In this document: positions 34,036 to 43,106 of the stretch, in pieces | How positions within the stretch are numbered: the stretch's first letter is position 1 | Layout: each line of letters opens with the position of its first letter | From: Pseudomonas capeferrum | GTDB lineage: Bacteria > Pseudomonadota > Gammaproteobacteria > Pseudomonadales > Pseudomonadaceae | Assembly: GCF_013523055.1 (NCBI RefSeq) | Contig: NZ_JAAMQM010000025.1 | Location: 1 to 64,000, forward strand | Direction of reading: 5' to 3' | Length of the DNA stretch: 64,000 nucleotides | Made by a program: the position numbers and the translations under genes | The notes under the pieces: model-generated | Databases searched by the model: none | Told to the model about the DNA's origin: nothing | Seen by the model: only the letters and a program-made list of their open reading frames with translations

Positions 34036-34221
34036 TCAGCCGGCCGCGGGCAATCTTTCATTCAGCCCTTTGAGCTTCTGGTCGTATTCCTCAACCAGGT
34101 CGCTGTATTCCTTCGACTCCCAGCTTTGAAGGCCGCCGGCGGATAGGACTTGCAAGCAATAGTCTTTCTGTCCTTGAACAGACAGGATTTCGTCTGCGAT
34201 CAGTTGCTGATAATGGTTCAT
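34036..34221 (-). CDS. Hypothetical 61-residue protein
   Basis: Starts MNHYQQLIADEILSVQGQKD with GGAGACACC upstream. Helical and charged (DLVEEYDQKLKGLNERL). Function unknown. Confidence 0.5.
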   Translation of the reverse strand: MNHYQQLIADEILSVQGQKDYCLQVLSAGGLQSWESKEYSDLVEEYDQKLKGLNERLPAAG

Positions 34222-34299
34222 GGTGTCTCCGCCCGGTGGATTGTTGGCTATGTACGCGGTGATGCCGCACATGCAAAAGGAAACTCTGGCCAAGAAAAA

Positions 34300-34322
34300 C
34301 CCCAGGCGAACCCGGGGTATGG
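34300..34322 (-). terminator. Intrinsic terminator after the gene at 34354
   Basis: On the minus strand ACCCCGGGTTCGCCTGGGGT followed by TTTTC. It lies about 30 bases beyond the stop codon. Confidence 0.7.
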
Positions 34323-34353
34323 TGGAGCGTTCGTTTAGGGGAGCGTGGTGGTG

Positions 34354-35004
34354 CTATTTACCATCTGCGGCCAGGTCGCGAGGACGAAGCAGGCGCACTG
34401 CATAGGTGCCGCTGACTACGTCGTCAACTCGGGCTGCGAAACGGCTAGTGCCCGCTCCTACAGCCTCGGTCGAGCAGACTGGGGTGAAGGTCGCAGTGGT
34501 TGTGCTCAGCACATTGTTGCCCTCGCTGTAGTATTCAGCGAGCAGGCGCCTGGCGCCGTCATCCCCGGCTTGCAGGTATGCGATTGCCTCTTTGATGCCG
34601 ACTGCTGTTTGGTACTGCTTTTTGGCCACACCAGAGGTGCAGTTGAAGCTCAGGTCGTCGACGATCACCCAACCTTGAGATCCCAGCCGGTCAGCAATAA
34701 TCGTTTTCAGCGCGTCGGAATCCTCTGCCGCAGTCACCGGTGAAGTTTCAGTCGGCTCACCTGGTAGGTGTTTTGCGTCGAGCCGGTGCGCCAGGTCCTC
34801 GGTCACCACGAAATGCGTGGAGCCAAATGTTCGGACGACACCACGCCCTTCGATTGGGGACTCCAAGCGATCGAGCAGGGGTCTGGTGTCGCGAATCTCT
34901 ACACCTTCTCCGGTCTGAGAGATGCGCACGATGCACGCCATCTTGACGATGGTACGCGCAAGTTCCGGGGTCAAGCAGGTCGCTACTTTCACGAGTGTTG
35001 TCAT
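34354..35004 (-). CDS. Hypothetical 216-residue protein
   Basis: No signal peptide; GAGAGAAAC precedes the ATG. N-terminal half includes GVVRTFGSTHFVVTEDLAHRL; the middle IIADRLGSQGWVIVDDLSFN looks like an alpha/beta unit; C-terminal part is Thr-rich then basic. No domain assigned. Confidence 0.6.
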   Translation of the reverse strand: MTTLVKVATCLTPELARTIVKMACIVRISQTGEGVEIRDTRPLLDRLESPIEGRGVVRTFGSTHFVVTEDLAHRLDAKHLPGEPTETSPVTAAEDSDALKTIIADRLGSQGWVIVDDLSFNCTSGVAKKQYQTAVGIKEAIAYLQAGDDGARRLLAEYYSEGNNVLSTTTATFTPVCSTEAVGAGTSRFAARVDDVVSGTYAVRLLRPRDLAADGK

Positions 35005-35157
35005 AGTTTCTCTCCTGAGGAATTGAACATCGTGCTCAGGGATGAGTTACATTGCAGAACAAGGACGATGGTGCTCGCCGGCACATCCGTTACACGCGTG
35101 CGTGAGGCATCTCCATGGGCAAGTTCAACCAGATTTCCCTTCTGAGGAGTGCCACCC

Positions 35158-35430
35158 ATGAGCAGCAACAAAACCGTCCCTGTCGCTGAATACCGCCGTG
35201 CCTACGACCGTCTCCACCGCAAGGTTGATGACTACCATGCCTGCTGCAGTGCCGATGAAGTTTCCCATTGGAAAGAGATAACCCAACGTGTTTTGACTGA
35301 GGTCTCGTACATTTCGTGCTCGCGTGCGAAACCCGATGATGTCGAAAACATGGCCAAAGCGCGTGCGAGGGTCGAGGGCTACCTGGCCGCAGCCGACGAG
35401 CGAATCGAGGCCTACAAACGCGCTGCGTGA
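35158..35430 (+). CDS. Hypothetical 90-residue protein
   Basis: Starts MSSNKTVPVAEYRRAYDRLH preceded by GAGGAG. Helical, Cys pair CC near residue 28, coiled-coil-like C-terminus. Divergent from 34354. Confidence 0.5.
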   Translation: MSSNKTVPVAEYRRAYDRLHRKVDDYHACCSADEVSHWKEITQRVLTEVSYISCSRAKPDDVENMAKARARVEGYLAAADERIEAYKRAA

Positions 35431-35465
35431 CGTTCTCAACACGAGCAAAAAGTGATTATTGGCGG

Positions 35466-35750
35466 ATGAGCAGTATGGAATACCTTCAATACACGCCGGC
35501 GCCGTCGGCACGCAGCGCTGATGTTCGCCGCATGTGTGCGGCATTGGCGAATGCAGGCTACATGGCCAGCGAGAACGATATCGAGCGGCTGTGGGATGAC
35601 TACAGCTTCGCGAGACGCTTTTACAAGGCAGGTTGGTTTGATTTGCCCCAGGACGATGAGCAACTGCTGGAGATTCTGCTTGTTGGGTTCAAGGTGAAGC
35701 CTGTCCCCTACGACGATGACGATTCTATCCAGTGGCCTTCGCACTGGTAG
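35466..35750 (+). CDS. Hypothetical 94-residue protein
   Basis: Starts MSSMEYLQYTPAPSARSADV (or MEYL 9 bases later). Contains RMCAALANAGYMASENDIERLW and an acidic C-terminal segment DDDDSIQWPSHW. Follows 35 bases after the previous gene and ends before a strong terminator. Confidence 0.55.
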   Translation: MSSMEYLQYTPAPSARSADVRRMCAALANAGYMASENDIERLWDDYSFARRFYKAGWFDLPQDDEQLLEILLVGFKVKPVPYDDDDSIQWPSHW

Positions 35751-35787
35751 TAACTTCCGCCAGGCCTGGTCCCCTAACGCTGCACCA

Positions 35788-35819
35788 CCCCGAACTGCTC
35801 ACGCAGTTCGGGGTTTTTT
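35788..35819 (+). terminator. Intrinsic terminator
   Basis: CCCCGAACTGC and GCAGTTCGGGG with loop TCAC, followed by TTTTTT. Confidence 0.9.
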
Positions 35820-35997
35820 ACACCTGCGCTTCCTGCTCAGGAGGGTAATGTCAGGAAGGCGCAACTCAAAGAGCCTGCGGCGATCGGCAGCTGATACCCG
35901 CAGCTTCGCCCGCGGGAGCTGCAGTCTGGGGCGGCTTATCAGGTGTTGTTGGCCATTCCTAGCTATACGGCCAACCCACTCCTTGAGGAAGAACCCA

Positions 35998-36297
35998 ATG
36001 CAAACAATGCCCGTGAACATCGCCATGCTGCGCAACATTGCACCCGTTTCAGTGGGCGCCAGCCAGTTCAACGGTAAACAAGTGTTCAAAGCCTACTCGA
36101 AGACCGAGGACCGCTATTTTGAGCTGCGCGGTGACGCTTCAACCAGCGATCACTACGCTGCACTGGTTGCCGAGTTCGGCGACGCAATCAGCAAGCCTGC
36201 GGCAGATCATGATGTCGAGCAATGTCCCCGGTGCTTCACCGATCTTGAAGTATTCCAGGTTGGCCTTTGCGACGACTGCCAGGCACTCGGATGCTGA
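35998..36297 (+). CDS. Hypothetical protein with C-terminal zinc ribbon
   Basis: 99 residues starting MQTMPVNIAMLRNIAPVSVG with TTGAGGAAG upstream. The C-terminus has CPRCFTDLEVFQVGLCDDCQ, a complete two-pair zinc ribbon. The N-terminal half has GKQVFKAYSKTEDRYFELRG. Function unknown; terminator follows. Confidence 0.6.
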   Translation: MQTMPVNIAMLRNIAPVSVGASQFNGKQVFKAYSKTEDRYFELRGDASTSDHYAALVAEFGDAISKPAADHDVEQCPRCFTDLEVFQVGLCDDCQALGC

Positions 36298-36315
36298 ACC
36301 AATAACGATTCATCC

Positions 36316-36341
36316 ACCCGGCTCACGAGGCCGGGTTTTTT
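36316..36341 (+). terminator. Intrinsic terminator
   Basis: ACCCGGC and GCCGGGT with a short loop, followed by TTTTT. Confidence 0.8.
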
Positions 36342-36488
36342 GTGCCCCACTGAAGAGGGCAGGCTGTTCCCAGTTGAATATTATTGTCCTATAGTTTAAA
36401 AATGCATCTTCTCTCTGCGCTTTCGTGGTAGCGTACGAAGGTGAGGGTGGACTCTCGACCAGCCTTCGACATCAAAATTTTCGAGTGC

Positions 36489-36734
36489 ATGAAATTGGAA
36501 AACGAAGTTCAACTGAAACAGCCGCTGTTGACCCCGGCAGAGTTCAAAGCTGAGTACAAGGCCCGCGGCTGGAATGGCCGCCAGCTTGCCATCCGCTGGG
36601 ATAAGACGGCTGTGTGGATCAGCAAAGTGGTCAACGACCTTGACCGTGATCCGCACTGGGATGACGCGGTCCGCGGCTTGCCAAATATTGTGATCACCAA
36701 GAAGCCAAGGGCGAAAAAGAAAAATGCGGATTGA
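36489..36734 (+). CDS. Small helix-turn-helix protein
   Basis: 81 residues from MKLENEVQLKQPLLTPAEF. LTPAEFKAEYKARGWNGRQL and AIRWDKTAVWISKVVNDLDR form an Xre-like helix-turn-helix; the C-terminus is Lys-rich (PRAKKKNAD). Likely a transcriptional regulator of the cargo. Confidence 0.6.
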   Translation: MKLENEVQLKQPLLTPAEFKAEYKARGWNGRQLAIRWDKTAVWISKVVNDLDRDPHWDDAVRGLPNIVITKKPRAKKKNAD

Positions 36735-36873
36735 GCGGTGCCGCCACCGGGATGTAAGCAAATTTTGGCCGGCTGGCTCGTTGTAGTTCTGGAAAATGAA
36801 AGTCGAATGAGGCGTATGTAATTGCGTTCCGCATCTCCCTGAGTCATGCAACGCAAGCCTCAGGAGATTGCAA

Positions 36874-37086
36874 ATGGGAACACTCAACTCTACCCCCACT
36901 GGTCCGGAGATGCCTCTCAAATTATGGCGAGGAGAACAAGGCCAGCGGCTGCGTCGCGCCCAAGCACGTCACGAGAGAATGGTAGCCAAGGCGATCAACG
37001 GCAACGTATCTAGCCGCCGTCTTAAACAATTGGTCATGCGCTATGACCGGATACTTCTCGCCGCCGTAAAGCTCGTGCCTAGGTAG
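36874..37086 (+). CDS. Small basic hypothetical protein
   Basis: 70 residues starting MGTLNSTPTGPEMPLKLWRG with AGGAG upstream. Strongly basic second half (QRLRRAQARHERMVAKAING). Terminator follows 26 bases later. Confidence 0.5.
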   Translation: MGTLNSTPTGPEMPLKLWRGEQGQRLRRAQARHERMVAKAINGNVSSRRLKQLVMRYDRILLAAVKLVPR

Positions 37087-37112
37087 CAATGAAGATAGCG
37101 ACCATCAAGAAG

Positions 37113-37143
37113 CCTCAGCAACCCAAGTGCTGAGGTTTTTTTT
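37113..37143 (+). terminator. Intrinsic terminator
   Basis: CCTCAGCA and TGCTGAGG with a 7-base loop, followed by eight T residues. Confidence 0.9.
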
Positions 37144-37615
37144 GCCCGCGGAAAAGGCGATCGGCGCATCTACAGGGACCCTGTGAGCTGGCTTCTTCAT
37201 CTAATATGTGCGTTTACGATACTTAACGCGTACGTGTAATATCTGGCGCTTCTATCCAGGAGCGCTAGATTTAGGGAATTAAACCTGTCGCAAGGGAAAT
37301 AAAGCTGTCGCGGGTAACCCTGTTCGTGACCAATCCGGGTTGGCGGGGTGCAGTGATGCACGCCGTTGTCCCGACTTGGAATTACGCCTCAGAATCTAAT
37401 TGACAGGTGTGTCACGCTGTATAGGCTTGTAGTCGAGGACTGCAACTGCGCATCCGTTGGGACTGGGTACCAGCAAGGCCCCCCCGCAATTTCGGCAGCA
37501 GAGAATGCTGGTTTCTCTGAAGTAGTGACGACGGGCATAGCCGGTCGGATTCTGAACCCAAGGTCGCAAGGCTGGGAGTTAAAGGATCGCTGCGACTACT
37601 CCTCGAACCTTCCGA

Positions 37616-37640
37616 AAAGGCACCTTTGGGTGCCTTTTTT
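37616..37640 (+). terminator. Intrinsic terminator
   Basis: AAAGGCACC and GGTGCCTTTTTT with loop TTTG. Confidence 0.85.
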
Positions 37641-37722
37641 ACACCTTATTTCTGGCAATGTTTGCTCAACCGCAACCTTTGAACGATGACGCGGGATCAG
37701 TCGCTGAGGGGCCAACCCATCC

Positions 37723-38637
37723 ATGCTGTTGCGTATCCAACCTGATGAATCTTTGCGCTCATATGTTGACCGCAATTTGCTCGTGAATTTTATGGACTGG
37801 AGGGTAGACAGGTTACGATGGCTTTCTGAAGGGGAGATTACTCACCAAGCAGTTAAGGTGATCGCCTCAACGATGGGTTGGCAAGGATGCTATGGCTTCA
37901 ACCGCTTGCTGCACGAACACACTCAATTGCCCCTGCAGTTTGTTATCAGGGATACCCGAGATGCCAGTTATTCTCGAACGGCGTATCTCAAACCCCGAAT
38001 GGCGATTACTAATTCCGACTTGCACGCCTACTGCCCGGAATGCGTCAGGCAGGACGTGCAGGATTTGGGCTTTTCCTACTGGCGACGAAATTTCCCTGAT
38101 CATGTGAGCGTGTGTGCCACACACAATGTGGTGCTGCTGTCCACTTGCCCATATTGCGATCAACCTTTCTCATCAAAAGGCCACAATCTCGATGTGATGT
38201 GGAGAAAGTGTTCTGGGCGACACCTCGGTAACGCAGAGAGCGTAATGAACTTGGATGAAGATGCTCTCAAACATGCTCGCTTCGTAGAAGCGCTATGCGC
38301 TTATGAATTCTCCATTTCAATCCATTCTGCAGTGGCCATTCTCTCCGATAAGTTGCGCAGCCTCAAGAAACTGACGAAGCGGATGAAATCTGAGCGGACA
38401 GCCATGATTGAGTATCTCGATCGGATTTCAAATAATTTGGAAGAAAAAAGATTTGAGAGTCCTGTTGTAAAGACGGAATTTTTCCCCGAAGAAATTTTGA
38501 AAATCGTGGTTTATGCCTATGAGACTTTCGATGAATTTGTTGTTGATTTGTACGAGTATGATAAAGATTTGATTCCTATTGAGTCTCTATGGCGAAATTA
38601 TGGTAATGGTAGGTATGCGACCACTTGTCGGGAATAG
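37723..38637 (+). CDS. tniQ: TniQ-family target-selection protein
   Basis: 304 residues. The TniQ N-terminal domain starts with LLRIQPDESLRSYVDRNLL; the zinc finger is complete: CPECVRQD, then GFSYWRRNFPDHVSVCATHNVVLLSTCPYC (partly quoted), i.e. CxxC...CxxH...CxxC. The C-terminal part is short and lacks the long TnsD helix-turn-helix region, as in small TniQ proteins. TniQ recruits TnsC/TnsABC to a target. It converges with the tnsD-like gene (27-base gap). Confidence 0.85.
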   Translation: MLLRIQPDESLRSYVDRNLLVNFMDWRVDRLRWLSEGEITHQAVKVIASTMGWQGCYGFNRLLHEHTQLPLQFVIRDTRDASYSRTAYLKPRMAITNSDLHAYCPECVRQDVQDLGFSYWRRNFPDHVSVCATHNVVLLSTCPYCDQPFSSKGHNLDVMWRKCSGRHLGNAESVMNLDEDALKHARFVEALCAYEFSISIHSAVAILSDKLRSLKKLTKRMKSERTAMIEYLDRISNNLEEKRFESPVVKTEFFPEEILKIVVYAYETFDEFVVDLYEYDKDLIPIESLWRNYGNGRYATTCRE

Positions 38638-39105
38638 CTGACTGAGCGTTGCTGCACTTGCATGTTAAGTCTTGGTCGATTGGGTAACAATTTCTAGTAG
38701 GTTTCGTGCTTCTGGGTAGCGATTCCTTTTTTCTAGGCACCGATGCAGTGTGGGCACCAACGCGAAAATATGACTAGCTCGAACAGGGAAATTCGTGGCC
38801 GAGTATTTCAGTCTTTGAATGCTCAATTCAATTGATTCGCATAGTTGCCTGTCGCGAGCACTCCAATCGATTTTTTGATTGTTGCCTACGCGACCACTTG
38901 GCATCCGCTTAGTTTGAGCCATCAACCAGTCATTATCGTTCCGGTATAGCCATTGATAGACCTTGGGGAGCATTGATCTCAGGCTTTTCGGACTGGCGTC
39001 TGGATTCATGCCGATGGCGCTAACCCACTCCGCACGGTGATTGTGTAGCAGTAGCTCCCTGCGCTGAGTTGTCCAAGCAGCCATCAGTAGAGGATCAGCA
39101 CTTAG

Positions 39106-40316
39106 GGAGACGCTGAACAATTTACCTCTTCAGTCCGCATTCCATTTTCCAACCGATTTTTTCAACCTGACGGTCTTATTTTGCGTTTATGGGCCGATTT
39201 CAGGCCCTGTTTTACTGATTAGCGGGTAAACCCCGCCTTTCAGACGGATTTATCCCGCCACCCGTTGCAAGTACCGCTTTGCCAGCATCAGATTGGCCAA
39301 CCCGAACAGACTGAATAACTGCGCCGTATTCTTTTCCAGTCCACGGTAACGGACTTTGCGATGGTTGAAGCGCACTTTGATCACTTGGAACGGATGCTCT
39401 ACCTTGGCACGCAGTTGCGCCTTGGCGTATTCGATCTTGCGCTTGACCCGGAACAGCACGCTGTCTTTGCCGTGATGCTGGTAGCTGCTTGGCCGTGCTG
39501 CAATCGACCAGATAACGTCCCGTTCAGCATACTCCGCTCGCTTGGCCGCACCGGTGTATCCAGCATCTCCCGAGACATAGGTTTCGGCACCGTGCAGCAG
39601 CTTGTCGACCTGGGTGACATCGGCCACGTTAGCCGCGGTCCCCACCAGGCTGTGCACCAGCCCCGACGTGGCGTCGACGCCAATGTGGGCCTTCATCCCG
39701 AAGTGCCACTGATTGCCTTTTTTAGCCTGATGCATCTCAGGATCGCGCTTACCTTCTCGGTTCTTGACCGAGGGCGGTGCGGCGATCAGGGTGGCATCGA
39801 CGATGGTGCCTTCCTTGAGCAGCAGACCCCGACTGGCCAGATGCTGGTTGATCGTTTCAAACAACACCCGCGTCAGCTGATGGGTTTCCAGCAAGCGGCG
39901 AAAGCGCAACAAGGTAGTGGCATCCGGTGCCGACTCCCGGCCCAGGTCGATGCCCATGAAGCCACGAATGGCCTGGCTGTCGTAGATGGCATCTTCGGTG
40001 CCTTCATCGGAGAAACCGAAACACTGCTGCACGACATACATGCGCAGCATGCGCGACAACCCAATCGAGGGGCGTCCGCGCTTGCCGGTGGTGTCGCGGT
40101 AGAACGGCGCCACTTGAGCTTCCAGCTGTGCCCAGGGCACCAACTGCTCGATATCCGCCAGGAAGCGATCTCGTCGGGTTTGCTTTTTCTTGCCGGTGTA
40201 TTCGAGTTCGGAGAAGGTCTTCTGCATAGCGCGTAACGAGGCTCACGAAGAGGGGGCTGATTGAGGGGGTCAGTGTGCCAAGGCTCTGAGCGGTTGGCTA
40301 TTTATGCAGCGTCTCC
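39106..40316 (-). mobile_element. IS5-family insertion sequence
   Basis: 1211 bp. Both ends read GGAGACGCTG inward, then diverge into AT-rich sequence (AACAATTTA / CATAAATAG). The 4-bp repeat TTAG flanks it at 39102-39105 and 40317-40320; YTAR is the IS5-family duplication. One transposase gene of family length. Insertion into the tnsD-like gene. Confidence 0.88.
39250..40227 (-). CDS. IS5-family transposase
   Basis: 325 residues, intact. DDE motifs: IVDATLIAAP (first Asp), VSGDAGYTGA (second Asp) and the Y-(2)-R-(3)-E-(6)-K type segment KRKIEYAKAQLRAKVEHPFQ. The N-terminal RRDRFLADIEQLVPWAQLE is typical of the IS5 group. Confidence 0.95.
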   Translation of the reverse strand: MQKTFSELEYTGKKKQTRRDRFLADIEQLVPWAQLEAQVAPFYRDTTGKRGRPSIGLSRMLRMYVVQQCFGFSDEGTEDAIYDSQAIRGFMGIDLGRESAPDATTLLRFRRLLETHQLTRVLFETINQHLASRGLLLKEGTIVDATLIAAPPSVKNREGKRDPEMHQAKKGNQWHFGMKAHIGVDATSGLVHSLVGTAANVADVTQVDKLLHGAETYVSGDAGYTGAAKRAEYAERDVIWSIAARPSSYQHHGKDSVLFRVKRKIEYAKAQLRAKVEHPFQVIKVRFNHRKVRYRGLEKNTAQLFSLFGLANLMLAKRYLQRVAG

Positions 40317-41526
40317 TTAGGATCCTGTTTATTGTAGAAACCGAAACGTCATATCGTTCCGCTATGGAATGTTTCTCCACTCCTTTGCCCAAGCAACCCA
40401 AGATTTGTTCCCGAAGCTCGGGTTTCAGCTTTTTAGGCTTCAGTTTTTTGAAGACTCTATCCCTGATTTCCTGACCTTTAAATCGGTGTGCTGCTTTATC
40501 GCCTACTGCTCGTCTTCCGTGGTCTGGAGACTGTACTGGGGTTTCCTGATCCCCTGGAGACTGAAATCTTTTTAACGCACATAAAAACGGCGCAAACTCG
40601 CCGAATATACAGGTGATCAAAATCAGATGTTTGAGCGGATGGGAGTAAACGCGCGGTGTACGGGTCAGACTCTGTATAAAAGTTTCAGCTCTCTTTGGAG
40701 TGGTCGGAAGCGAGGCCAGTGGAAGATACGGTTGCAGTTGTGAAGCGAACGAAGCTAGGTCTGCTTGGGCATCAAAGCATGCTTCTGTATTGACTGAGAG
40801 GCGACGAATAGCTTCGTTATAAGCAGCCGTGACATTTTCTGGACGAAATTGCTCAGAAATGCCTAGCTTGGCTAACTCAATCACTGAGTGTCCTAAACGC
40901 TTGAGGGTTTGTACCACTGTCGGGCATACGGGCTGCTCTGCAACGCTCGCTATTAGGTGCTCGGCAGGTAATACCCAGTGCGCAGAGTCCGACCACTGCC
41001 GGTTGGCCGAGCAAATCCTGATGAGAGTTCCGTGCTTAGGGCATAACGTGACGCCTGGATACTGATGGGACAGGTGCCAGTAGGCGACCCCATGATTGAT
41101 ACGGTCTTCCCTTAAACATTCGAGGCATGCTTTCAATGGGTGCTCTGCGCCAAAGCGACCGGTCACCAGACCCAGGCGATATTTTAAGGTGCCCAAAGAA
41201 TTGTTTGAAACTGTATGAAAGACGTCGTCAATTCTTTCCTTGGATTGAAAAGGAAAAAACAACGGCAATATCGTATGTTCTGTAATGATGTTGAATGGGC
41301 TTCCCCATACTTCTTTGGCTTTTTGGGGCAAAGAGTTTAGTCTGCTAGGAAAGTCATGCTGCACACTACTTGATCCCTCACCAAATAGCCATGCAGTGGT
41401 GCTAGCCTTAGTAACGTGGCACATAAAACGATGCTGACGACAACAAATACTGAAAAAGGTCTCATCCGGTAGCCATCGAACGACAGGGACAGATGCATTT
41501 GCAGAATCAGCCATTTCCCTCACCAA

Positions 41527-42143
41527 ACGCTTGTCGTTTTCAACATTTTATTTGATTGGGGCTAAACCCTTAAATTATCAGTTGAGATAAGGGGGTGAAG
41601 ATATATATCCGATGGGTGTGAGGCGCACGGTTGATCTAGATAATGACCCAAGCTGGACAATTTTGAATCCAGTCGCGACCCAGAGAGGGATGACTTTTCA
41701 GTTGTCACCCTGTTAACCACGGCGGTAACATACCCTGCTAAGCGAAGCGCTTTAAAATGTGCACACAGATACGTGTACACCCAGCGAATCCATTGCAGAT
41801 AGCTGCTAACTATGTCCTAGATTCTTAACACGTATGAATAATAAGGAAGTATTGAATGAAATCTGACTAGTTAATTAGCGCTAGAATTCAGATAGACAAA
41901 GGCCCAAGTGCGACCTTGGGCCTCTGTGGATAAGTCAGAATTTAGCGACCTGACCTTTCCATTGTCTATTCCGAACATGCGGGACGTCAAGTCCTGCAGG
42001 GCTTCGTTCATCCACAAGAAGGTGAGCGTTATCCACAACCCGCACTCTTGGGTACGCCCGGGAGGCAAGGGCTATAGGGGCATCCAGCAAATTATCCCCA
42101 GGCTGGATGACGATCCTAGGTCCGTAGACATTGGACTGTATTG
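41527..42143. other. tnsD-tnsA intergenic region with DnaA-box-like sites
   Basis: 617 bases between the divergent tnsD-like gene and tnsA. Perfect TTATCCACA 9-mers lie at 41925-41933 (minus) and 42029-42037 (plus), with one-mismatch forms at 42008 (TCATCCACA) and 42092 (TTATCCCCA). A hairpin GGCCCAAG/CTTGGGCC is at 41901-41922, and TGTTAACCAC...GGTAACA near 41712 resembles the palindrome units at the block edges. It should hold the tnsA promoter. Confidence 0.45.
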
Positions 42144-43106
42144 ATGACTTTGCAGGAGAGATTTGCCCTCATCAGGAGCCGACAAGCTCACTTCGCGTGG
42201 GGCGATATCTACACGCCTTCGATTTTAGCGGTTCCACGAGAAGCCCCTAAGGGCTCTCGTATCAGCAGAATGAATAGCCGGAAGCTCGGCCGTGCGATTC
42301 ACTCGCTGTCCACCCCAGAAGCGGTGTTCGCACAGCTCGCGCTCTTCCATCCTCAGCTGCTCGATATTCACGAGCAGAAGATGCTGTGGCCATATCACGC
42401 CCCGCATCCATTGCACGGGCATCCACTCACCAAAGGACATTTTTCTCATCCTGTCACTGGGACGATGGAAATTGCCAAGCAAATTGGCTTCAAGCATCAC
42501 CAGGTGGTGATTACCACTAAAGCTGGTAGCCGACAGAGAATGCCCTTTCCCTATCAGGGGGACCTTTTACTGTATTTGATGGGTTCAGATGGGAAACCCT
42601 ACGCGGTCAATTGGACGGTGAAGGATCAAGCTCATGCCTTCAGCGAGAGGCGCTACTCAGCAGCCAAGACCCCTAATCAGCAAAAAAAGGACCGTGATCA
42701 TGCTGAGCTACGCACAGCCCTAGAGCAACTGCATTACGCAAGCGGCGGTATCAGGACCGTGCAAATGTCTTTGGATCGTCTGGACCCGATCGTCATGGGC
42801 AATCTCGATCTGCTATTTCCGATGCATGGCTTGCCGCTGACCCACGACCCCGAGCTGCTCAGGGAGTTTAGCGCTGAGATTGAGGGCGCTGTGCATGCTG
42901 GGGCCTTGATCCACCCCATCATTTACCGGTATGCAGCCCGATGGGGTAAGCGTGACCAGTTTATTGCGAAGGTCTACCAAGACATCTGGGACCGAAAGCT
43001 GCCAGTAAATTTCTTCAAGCCGATTCTGATCGACCATCCTCTCGATACCGACGGTGGTGATCTGCTGGCAGCCTACGGCAAATTTTTCTTGGAGATTGAG
43101 CCGTGA
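42144..43106 (+). CDS. tnsA: TnsA-like transposon endonuclease
   Basis: 320 residues. TnsA makes the 5' cuts at Tn7-type ends, giving cut-and-paste movement. The catalytic-domain pattern is visible: HEQKMLWP region with Glu, then YQGDLLLYL (Asp) and AVNWTVKD (Lys). The C-terminal winged-helix domain follows. I use ATG 42144 rather than the TTG 3 bases upstream; AGGTCCGT precedes. It overlaps tnsB by 4 bases. First gene of a tight tnsA-tnsB-tnsC operon. Confidence 0.85.
   Translation: MTLQERFALIRSRQAHFAWGDIYTPSILAVPREAPKGSRISRMNSRKLGRAIHSLSTPEAVFAQLALFHPQLLDIHEQKMLWPYHAPHPLHGHPLTKGHFSHPVTGTMEIAKQIGFKHHQVVITTKAGSRQRMPFPYQGDLLLYLMGSDGKPYAVNWTVKDQAHAFSERRYSAAKTPNQQKKDRDHAELRTALEQLHYASGGIRTVQMSLDRLDPIVMGNLDLLFPMHGLPLTHDPELLREFSAEIEGAVHAGALIHPIIYRYAARWGKRDQFIAKVYQDIWDRKLPVNFFKPILIDHPLDTDGGDLLAAYGKFFLEIEP

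Larger units (their letters stand above)
37087..37722. other. Intergenic region before tniQ
   Basis: 636 bases. Two terminators (37113 and 37616) and a pair of near-repeats around 37268-37310 (AAACCTGTCGCAAGGGAA / AAAGCTGTCGCGGGTAA). The frame 37366-37689 has no ribosome site and runs through the second terminator, so I do not call it. Confidence 0.4.
38665..41526 (-). pseudogene. tnsD-like gene split by an IS5-family insertion
   Basis: The 5' part (41526 to 40317) encodes TnsD/TniQ features: RWLPDETFFSICCRQHRF, CLECLREDRINHGVAYWHLSHQYPGVTLC and a C-terminal helix-turn-helix (HSIAERYDVSVSTINRIL). The 3' part (39105 to 38665) encodes ADPLLMAAWTTQRRE, then LRSMLPKVYQWLYRNDNDWL, typical of TnsD. 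The IS lies between, duplicating TTAG. Joining the parts at a single TTAG restores one frame of about 548 codons (...TINRI-L-SADPLL...). TnsD proteins bind a specific attachment site; the insertion should abolish this function. Confidence 0.88.

Noticed and set aside
37366..37689. 107-codon open frame before tniQ
   Set aside because: It runs through a strong intrinsic terminator and has no ribosome site.
39361..40236. Plus-strand open frame of 291 codons
   Set aside because: Antisense to the IS5-family transposase.
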